Assembly (NCBI GenBank): GCA_030220185.1
Contig: JASPKZ010001235.1
Span: forward strand, 1 to 64,000
Length of the DNA stretch: 64,000 nucleotides
Source: Diploptera punctata
Taxonomy: Eukaryota > Arthropoda > Insecta > Blattodea > Blaberidae
Reading direction: 5' to 3'
The notes under the pieces are model-generated. The model saw nothing but the letters and a program-made list of their open reading frames with translations. It ran no database searches and was not told the origin of the DNA. Positions 57,540 through 64,000 of the stretch are shown here, piece after piece. The stretch's first letter is position 1. The number at the start of each line of letters is the position of its first letter. Position numbers and translations under genes: made by a program.

Positions 57540-58100
57540 TTAAATCTAGTTCAACTCTTCTTTCCTTTCCTAAGTAGAATCCATTCCAAAGTTTGTCTGG
57601 GTGAACTTTTTTCTGGCATTCTATGCACATTACCATACCATTCTAGTTGTCTGTATTTTAAAAAAATCTAATTTTGAATTTTGAACTTTCATTTGTTGTC
57701 TGATGATTGTATTTCTGATTTTTTCCAATTTAGAATGTCTAGTTGATCATCTAAAACTATCCATTTCAGTAGACGAAAGTTTTAATCTCAAATTAATTAT
57801 TTTATTTTAATTATTTTATTTGTTTATCAAATTGCAGGAACTGGCAATAATGCCAATTTCCTTCTAGCCTCCCAGTATAAGCTGACAAAATCATGTCTTC
57901 TTTGGGCTCTTGGTTCAGTTGTAGGCAGTGGACCAGATGTTATTGGTTCATTTCCTGGTGGGAATTAGTACAAAGTGGGCAGCTGCTGGATGAACATATT
58001 CCCAACCGGTGAAGGTGGTGGGGGATATAATTGTGACCCGTCATCAGCCTGAACTTAGTGCCAGCTTCCTTATATCTCTTCGGTTTAACATCATTTGAGA
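57540..58100 (-). mobile_element. LINE-derived scraps
   Basis: Minus strand at about 57555-57665 reads YRQLEWYGNVHRMPEKSSP, again the GHVxRM-type tail. Around 57840-58050 a second, unrelated minus-strand piece has H...C-spaced residues as in LINE C-terminal zinc fingers; that part is weak. Confidence 0.5.
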
Positions 58101-58189
58101 GTTAGAGTTTTTCTGATGAATATGAGATTTCACGACTCACCATTTATTATATTAAATTAATGTTGGGAAGTAAACATTATGAGGTATAA

Positions 58190-58460
58190 TCATTAAAATT
58201 CATCGGAGAACATTTTGTTTAACAACTCACCTCATAGGATTCATGCTTTCATGATACTGTGGATTCAAACACAGTCATGTTCATTCTCAGCCATAACTCT
58301 GACTGACAAAATTCTTCGGCCGTCAACTGTTCTATTGTCACCATTTTCACTGCTGCCATCTATGGTTGAATTTATGAACTTCGAAATCAAAGTAATTTCG
58401 TTAGGGATATCAAAATTCATTGATCTATCTTTATTTTTCTGAATGTATATTTTCTGAATA
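58190..58460 (-). mobile_element. Penelope-like element C-terminal fragment
   Basis: The minus strand reads KNKDRSMNFDIPNEITLISK and ends with ACTCACCTCATAGG (58213 on the plus strand), the terminus shared with other fragments here. Confidence 0.65.
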
Positions 58461-58589
58461 TATACATTTATTATTTATTAACATGAACACCTCAATGTTA
58501 TTTTCCATAATTAATTTATGAAATAAAATTAAAATTTGAACAAGTAAAATATTCACTGCACACATGCTTATAATATATATTTGGCTTAC

Positions 58590-58907
58590 GTGGAATATCA
58601 AAGCAGCTCCTAAATGGATCTCCAGTTTGACCTTCACGACAACTGCATATCGGGCTATGATTTATCACTTCGCATCGAGCCTGAAGCCCACAAGCACCCA
58701 AGCATGGATCTGTGCACTTCTGGTTGACACAGGCACGAGTTAGAGGACATTCCCCACTAACCACACATTCTGGTCGACACGATGGTGGAGAACCCATGAA
58801 GCCTTGCAGACAGGAGCACACGGCATGACTGTCTGATGTTCGACACTGACTGTTTGGTCCGCATGTTGATGGGTTACATGGATCCCTGCCTTGACCACTT
58901 GGTGGTT
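58590..58907 (-). CDS. dpy: dpy exon 3: EGF-DPY-EGF module (A/D type)
   Basis: A phase 1-1 exon of 318 bases with acceptor AG at 58908-58909 and donor GT at 58588-58589. The translation runs linker PPSGQGR, EGF (DPCNPSTCGPNSQC ... CSCLQGFMGSPPSC), DPY (RPECVVSGECPLTRAC), EGF (GACGLQARCEVINHSPIC) and tail FDIP. The phrase CEVINHSPICSCR and the tail are shared with array exon D and with the exon at 25699-26013, so it belongs to the A/D class. It has sixteen cysteines, no frame break and ordinary splice sites. Confidence 0.9.
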
Positions 58908-59255
58908 CTGAAACAAAATCAATTAGAATTGTTTATTAATTATCTATTATAATTCTCTTATTGTGCGTTTATGGGAAGTTATTCTAAATGTGTCTCCATT
59001 TATATCTGACTTCCCATGCTTTTACCTTTTTAATTCTTCCCAATCATCATATTTCCTTCTTGTAAATTTTTCTTAACTTGGTGGACCACATTTCCTTGAA
59101 CTCATTTGCCTCTGACCTTTAGATTAAGCATTCAAAGTGGCAGTCTTCCCATTTACATTCTTTTCAGGTGACAAAATCATTTTTGTGTTTTTTTTTCTAG
59201 ATCAAATTATATATATATATACACACAATCATGTATGAAAACATTTATTTATGTG

Positions 59256-59561
59256 GACCAGCCTCATGGGCTAGTGGTCAGCGTTTCTGACTACAGTCCA
59301 TGAGGTCCCAGGTTCGATTCCCGGTCAGACCATAGGAATTTTTTCTTAAAGGGAATTATTCCTGTTGTTTCCCATGGTCTGGAATTTAGGTTAAGAACTC
59401 TCCTGGCATTTCATTATCATTTATCACCCATCATATCATCGGGGTAACTTAACTCCACCTTCCAGGTGCCCCAACCTGAGAAATGGATTACAATTCTGCC
59501 AAAGTGTCATGGGAGAAAGCAAGAAATATTATAAGAGACAATCTGATGCATCAAAAAAAAA
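59256..59561 (+). mobile_element. tRNA-derived SINE, same family as 55011-55328
   Basis: Same head (GGGCTAGTGGTCAGCG, GGTTCGATTCCCGGTC), same body and an A tail at 59552-59561. Confidence 0.82.
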
Positions 59562-59564
59562 TTA

Positions 59565-60465
59565 TGCAGACGACATTGATATTTGGGACACAAATTAATC
59601 TTCATTAGACAAAAAATTAACAAAATGGGATGGCACTTTTGGGATAAACATAGATCGGAAAAAAAAAAAAAGACAGCATACTGATGAAAGTAACAAGAAA
59701 AAAATTGAAGAATGTAAAATTAAATTTAGAGGACAATATCTTAAAGAAGCTGAAGAGATTAATTAAATACTTAGGAAATGAAACTAACAATAAAGTAAAA
59801 ATCCAAACAGAAAAATACAAATTTTATATAAATAAAACTATATCCAATTCTGAAACATGTTAATTAAAAATATAACATCAAAATAGTAGCTTTAACCGCT
59901 TAAAAATTAATGTTTAAATTCTCAATAAAAAATACTTCGAAAAGATGTTGTCAGACGGTGCTGTTGATAGCGATGGCTATCGGCCTTCGGATGAAAGGAG
60001 AATTAATTGTATAAGTAGAAAGAAATTTGACGTTCCTATCGGAATTCAAATGACATAACGGTTACCACACAGACATACAGAGTCAGAGGTCTGGGGTTCT
60101 ACTCCCGGTTCGAACATAATTTTTCTTTCTAAAATAAACTATATCCAATTCTGGAATATGTTAATTTAAAATATAACATCAAGACAAATACAAAGTTGCA
60201 CTAGATGCAACTAAATGATAATTTAGTTAAAAGTTTGTTATGGAACAAGATATACCACTGAAAAAAAAATGTATAAAATATACTTTATAACCATTAATAA
60301 TTATTGAAAAGAGAACTACAACAAAGAAAGATTCAAGAACAATACAGGGAGTACAGATGAAATGTTTAAGTAGTATGTTTAAAAAAATTTGGAACACAGA
60401 AATAAGAAAAACCTTGAATTTGGATAGAGTACAAGATGAAATGGAAGACTATAGAATAAGATGGT
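59565..60465 (+). mobile_element. LINE reverse transcriptase scraps interrupted by a SINE head
   Basis: ADDIDIWDTN (reverse transcriptase YADD region, 59568-59600) and YLGNETNNKVKIQ (59767-59810) are followed by the inserted SINE region (59880-60130). KSLLWNKIYH-like and EMEDYRIRWYT pieces continue to 60465. No open frame. Confidence 0.58.
60041..60130 (+). mobile_element. SINE head, seventh family
   Basis: GACATAACGGTTACCACAC and GGTTCTACTCCCGGTTCG, followed by AATTTTTCTTTCTAAAATAA as at 36535. Confidence 0.65.
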
Positions 60466-60466
60466 A

Positions 60467-60864
60467 TACTTACTTACTTACTCACTGGCACTATCGAACC
60501 CGTAGGTTCATGACCGCACGGACATAAGCTCTCCATACATCCCTATCCTGAGATAATGTTTTCCAATCATTTCCTGTATAATCTACTTCCCTCAAATCAT
60601 AGTTAATGTTATTCTCCCACCTCATTCTTGGTCTACCAACTGGGCGTTTTCCCTCTGGCTTTCCTACAAGAAGCTTCCATGCAAGTCTTTCATTCCCCAT
60701 ACGTGCAACATGTCCTGCCCATCGCAGTCTATGAGACTTAACTGTTCTTATTATATCTGGCTTCCCATAAAGACCATGTAGTTCATTGTTATGTAGTCTT
60801 CTCCATTTACCTGTCGTTCATCTCTCTTTGGTCCAAAAATTTTCCTAAGTACTTTATTCTCAAA
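60467..60864 (-). mobile_element. 3' end of the same LINE family, copy c
   Basis: Minus-strand frame 60491-60700 repeats the tail MGNERLAWKLLVGKPEGK and GRPRMRWENN with the (TAAG)n tail at 60468-60484. At about 60865 the homology stops and the frame runs into an unrelated segment (60865-61090) containing ESYGGGSIAADRD, so the copy is truncated or chimeric. Confidence 0.77.
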
Positions 60865-61089
60865 ATTTGACCTCCGGAAAATTTTACCCCAGTTGAACCC
60901 ATGTCCCCATTTATTGACGGTTGTATTTTTACGATGAAAGATCGTCACTCTTTCGACCAAGGTACTTTTTTCATCTGGCTTATCACCTTCGACCAGTCCG
61001 GCATGGGCATCCCTATCGGCAGCAATGCTACCGCCGCCATAGCTCTCAGGATCTTTTAAGCACGCAAGCCACTCCACCACGACGAGGTA

Positions 61090-61460
61090 AAGATACCATG
61101 GAGGAGTAAAATGGTATGGACATATAAAAAGGTTGGATACTGGGAGGTTACCAAGATAGGCACTAGAATATAGAATACAAGGCAAGAGAGTTATATACAT
61201 GAGAGGAATAAATTATGAAAGATTTTGAAAAATAATAATGAATTGGAGTGAAATGGAGGAGATATAGATGTGGAACAATCAAGATAGGTGGAGGCTTTTT
61301 TCCAAGACTCAACATCCCAAAAGAGGTTACGAGGAAAGATGATGATGAAGGAGGAGTAAAATAGGTGTTTTACTTTAAGAGAGGAGAAAAAAAATTATAT
61401 GTATTTGAGAATAAAGTACATAGGAAAATTTTTGGGCCAATATTTTTTTATCTAATTTTA
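61090..61460 (+). mobile_element. LINE C-terminal scrap
   Basis: Plus strand reads VKWYGHIKRLDTGRLPR (61107-61160) followed by sequence with MNWSEMEE. Frame broken. Confidence 0.55.
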
Positions 61461-61650
61461 TATTAGCCTATAGACTTATAATAAAATAATATCCTCAACT
61501 CATGTCCAACTTAGGGTCAGGTTGAGGGATGAGATGAGATAAATTCCCTATATTTATAGAGATCTGTGAGCAACAAGGGTGTGGCCGTCCACGCCTGATG
61601 CACAGCCTATAAACTAGTTTAGATAATTTTGAATTCTAGAATATACTAAC

Positions 61651-61898
61651 CTGCAATTGCCTGACGACAGTTAGAGAATGGATCTCCGGTGAATCCCGGA
61701 GGACAGGAACAGGTTGGAATGTGATTGATTACATCACAACGAGCATTCTGACCACAAGTTCCAGGACAAGGATCTCGACACTTATTCCGGATACAAGCTT
61801 GATTACGTGGACACTCCGTACTCAGAACGCATTCAGGTCTACAAGACTCATATGGGTTTCCTATGTACTCTGGCAGACATTCACATATTCCTCCAGTT
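61651..61898 (-). CDS. dpy: dpy exon 2: second half of split EGF, DPY, EGF (C/F type)
   Basis: The exon enters in phase 2 (one base completes an Arg codon) and supplies the missing half of the EGF begun upstream (TGGICECLPEYIGNPYESC). It then encodes a DPY module (RPECVLSTECPRNQAC) and an EGF ending in GDPFSNC. It leaves in phase 1 with RQAIA then one base. The acceptor is at 61899-61900 and the donor at 61649-61650. It has 248 bases and 13 cysteines. The short loop between cysteines 3 and 4 (TGGI) places it in the C/F class. Joined to the upstream exon it restores one complete 16-cysteine module, so the intron at 61899-62065 sits inside a domain. Confidence 0.87.
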
Positions 61899-62065
61899 CT
61901 GAAATAGAATCAATATAAAAAGAGCATTAAACCTATTCATACTGGAATTAAACTTAAAAGTAACATAAATGCAAAATTTATGCAGTCTGTAATCATTGAT
62001 GATCGGGTTCACAAGCCTTGAAACATATCGTCAACAAAAACAACTATATAAAGTGAATTAAATAC

Positions 62066-62462
62066 CTGCAAACAGCGTTGGGTCCACACGGTGATGGATT
62101 ACATGGATCTGTTGGTGGAGGCTGTGTAGTCGGTGGAATTGGGTTACACTGTGTAAATGGATCTCCAGTATGTCCTTCATTGCAGAGACACACGGGAATG
62201 TGGTTCTGCACTCGACAGTTAGCGTTATATCCACATGAACCAGGGCATGGGTCTCGGCACTTCTGGTTGATGCAAGCCAGTTGGCTGGGACATTCCGCAC
62301 TCAGTACGCACTCCGGACGACAGTTGGGCGGTGTTCCAATATAATCAGGCAAGCAAGAACAAGCCGGGTTCCCAGTTACTATCTGACACTGCGAGTTAGG
62401 TCCACACGGTGATGGGAAACAAGATGGTGGTCTTGGTGTCACAACTTCTGGTGGGGGCGTCG
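62066..62462 (-). CDS. dpy: dpy exon 1 of window: B/E-type EGF-DPY-EGF module plus the first half of the next EGF
   Basis: Internal exon of the giant extracellular matrix protein Dumpy. Reading leftwards it opens with a proline-rich linker (TPPPEVVTPRPP), then EGF (C-FPSPCGPNSQC), a DPY module (RPECVLSAECPSQLAC) and a second EGF ending GHTGDPFTQC. A second linker (PIPPTTQPPPTDP) leads into the start of another EGF that breaks off after AVC. The acceptor AG lies at 62463-62464 and the donor GT at 62064-62065. The exon has 397 bases: two bases of a split codon, 131 codons, then two bases, so it leaves in phase 2, unlike every other exon here. It carries 19 cysteines. Family and boundaries are well supported; the assignment to dpy rests on the EGF/DPY alternation, which I know only from Dumpy-type proteins. 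Confidence 0.88.
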
Positions 62463-62589
62463 CTGTAAATATAAATTAAATACAGATCACACAACTATCC
62501 ACAAGATTCACTGACAATTTAATAAAAATCTCCACTTTCATAACAAAAAGTTTCCTTTATTTAAGAAGAATCAGTTGTGAAGAGGAGTA

Positions 62590-62932
62590 AAAAGAGCTCA
62601 TTCTATTTTATTCTACAGTAATTCAGTCCGACGGCAGGTCTTCACTGCAATCATAGCATTTTCATGCTATGCTTTGCAGCTTTACTATGGAATTATAGGT
62701 GTGGTAGCTTTCCATTGCTTTCCACACTGGTGAAGGATGTTGATGATGATGATAATGATTATGATGTGATGGCTGGATGATTTTTGGGGACCGTTGGGCC
62801 CTAAGCTTCTGACATTTGTCTTACAGGTAAGAAAAAACCTCACCCAGGAGCCTGTCCTGACTGGGAATTGAACCTGGGTCCACTGTGTGACAAGGCAGCA
62901 AGCTACCTTGAGACACCATGTCATAATAAAAA
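62590..62932 (-). mobile_element. SINE, sixth family
   Basis: Contains GCATTTTCATGCTATGCTTT and TTTCCACACTGGTGAAGGAT at the left and a tRNA-like head at the right (minus: AGGTAGCTTGCTGCCTTGTC and GGTTCAATTCC). Another copy is at 63003-63352, a piece at 46925-47085 and an inverse piece at 63785-63925. Confidence 0.72.
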
Positions 62933-63002
62933 AAATTTATTTCTGATCCTAATTATCTGATATTATTAAAAATTGTTGTGTTAGAGTACATTTAACTTTA
63001 AA

Positions 63003-63352
63003 ATATATCCATCCATAGTAATTTTGCCTGAGGGCAGGTCCTTCACTGCAATCATACCATTTTCATACTATGCTTGCAGCTTTACTAGGGAATTGTAGGT
63101 GTGGTAGCTTCCCGTTGCTTTCCACACCGGTGAAGAATGATGATGATGATGATAAGGATGATGATGGTGATGATGGCCATATGATTTCGGGGACTGTTTG
63201 GGCCTGAAAGTTTTCCTGACATTTGTCTTACAGGTGAGGAAAAAGCCCCAATAAAAACCTCACCCAGAAAAACTACACCGACTGGGGATCGAACCCGGGC
63301 CCGCTGCGTGACAAGGCAGTACGCTACCTCGAGACCACAGCGGTGGACACTT
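63003..63352 (-). mobile_element. SINE, sixth family
   Basis: Same layout as 62590-62932, better preserved head (minus: CGAGGTAGCGTACTGCCTTG, GGTTCGATCC). Confidence 0.74.
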
Positions 63353-63784
63353 ATATATATATATTTATTTATTTAGGTATCTTAAACCAGCAGTTCCCAA
63401 ACTGTGGAACGTGATTCCAAGGGGGGGGGGGTTGGATTCTATCTGGGGGGATCATGGTGGATAATTAGAATTAATAAATTCTTATATAAAAAAGTCCATG
63501 GCAAGGCAGTATACAAGGCTATATAATCAGCTGCTTGCCTCATATCCAGATCTGTTAATAACAGAGATGGACCACCATCTAACCAATATAGAGGTGACAT
63601 GTGATCATCATGTCAGATTCCCCAGCCATTATAGCTGTTTTTTTCACCTGAGCCACTTATTCCTTACAATTCTTGGTGGGCACTGATCCCATAGGCTGTA
63701 CTAAGCTCTGTACTAAGGCAAGATGTCATGAACTGCTTGGATACAGTGCAGAACAACAAATTCATTTTACTATCATTATTATTA

Positions 63785-63925
63785 AAAACGGTGTGGAAAG
63801 CAACGGGAAGCTACCACACCTATAATTCCCTAGTAAAGCTGCAAAGCATAGTATGAAAGTGCTATGATTGTAGTGAAAGACCTGCCTTCGGACAGAATTA
63901 CTATGGATGGATGGATTATTAAAAA
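63785..63925 (+). mobile_element. SINE fragment, sixth family, inverted
   Basis: ACGGTGTGGAAAGCAACGGG and AAAGACCTGCCTTCGGACAG are the inverse of the distal body of the family. Confidence 0.65.
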
Positions 63926-64000
63926 TATTGATTCAAATGCATGCTAGCAATTATTAAAAATATTGAATCAAATGCATGCTAGCAATTGTGCACAGTTTGT

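Larger units (their letters stand above)
55685..58589 (-). other. dpy intron 3-4
   Basis: 2.9 kb, mostly retroelement: minus-strand LINE tails (55840-56275), the Penelope-like element (56278-57500), further minus-strand LINE scraps (57540-58100) and a Penelope C-terminal scrap (58190-58460). Confidence 0.7.
58908..61650 (-). other. dpy intron 2-3
   Basis: 2.7 kb: a SINE (59256-59561), plus-strand LINE scraps (59565-59830, 60180-60465), a tRNA-like SINE head (60041-60130), a minus-strand LINE tail (60467-60864) and further LINE-like sequence to 61460. Confidence 0.7.
62463..64000 (-). other. dpy intron upstream of exon 1, runs off the right edge
   Basis: Contains two minus-strand copies and one plus-strand piece of one SINE family (62590-62932, 63003-63352, 63785-63925), a TA run at 63351-63362, a G run at 63421-63432 and a degraded SINE (63500-63740). 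The preceding exon should be of A/D type and is not in the window. Confidence 0.65.

Overview
The window is a stretch of an insect nuclear genome. The only conserved protein-coding gene I can support runs through all of it on the minus strand, so its 5' side is at the right. The exons encode the cysteine-rich EGF / DPY / EGF repeats of Dumpy (dpy), the giant ZP-domain extracellular protein that anchors epidermis and tendon cells to the insect cuticle. The large introns are full of non-LTR (LINE) tails, Penelope-like elements, Tc1/mariner remnants and several tRNA-derived SINE families. Together these suggest a large-genome insect such as a cockroach or another polyneopteran; that placement is inference.

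Right part (64000 to about 18000): fourteen dpy exons with good GT/AG sites. Almost every exon is one module of 16 cysteines (6 in EGF, 4 in DPY, 6 in EGF), starts with two bases of a split codon and ends with one (phase 1-1). Two exceptions are an exon carrying two modules (50595-51242) and a phase-2 intron that splits an EGF domain (between 62066-62462 and 61651-61898). By sequence class the exons repeat in a strict three-exon cycle, A/D, B/E, C/F. Introns reach 13 kb.

Left part (about 18040 to 1): a tandem array of a 2.78-kb unit of six exons (A-B-C-D-E-F) with short introns (92-283 bp). There are six full units and one partial unit, and the array runs off the left edge. Each intact unit adds 1911 coding bases (637 residues) in frame. 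Units 1-3 (the right-hand ones) are almost identical in exons and introns. Towards the left edge single-base indels accumulate and unit length drifts (2784, 2785, 2789, 2796, 2820, 2638). I read that gradient as unpolished consensus in an unresolved repeat rather than as biological decay. The array is visibly more GC-rich than its single-copy paralogues at 18-46 kb, which form an older A-F set with large introns.

Besides dpy, the window holds a Penelope-like element ORF with reverse transcriptase and GIY-YIG endonuclease parts (56352-57461), many long inverted repeats made of Penelope 3' ends, and a recurring CUGANGA-hairpin-GAAAC motif that resembles a hammerhead ribozyme core. I found no rRNA, CRISPR array or bacterial-type operon.
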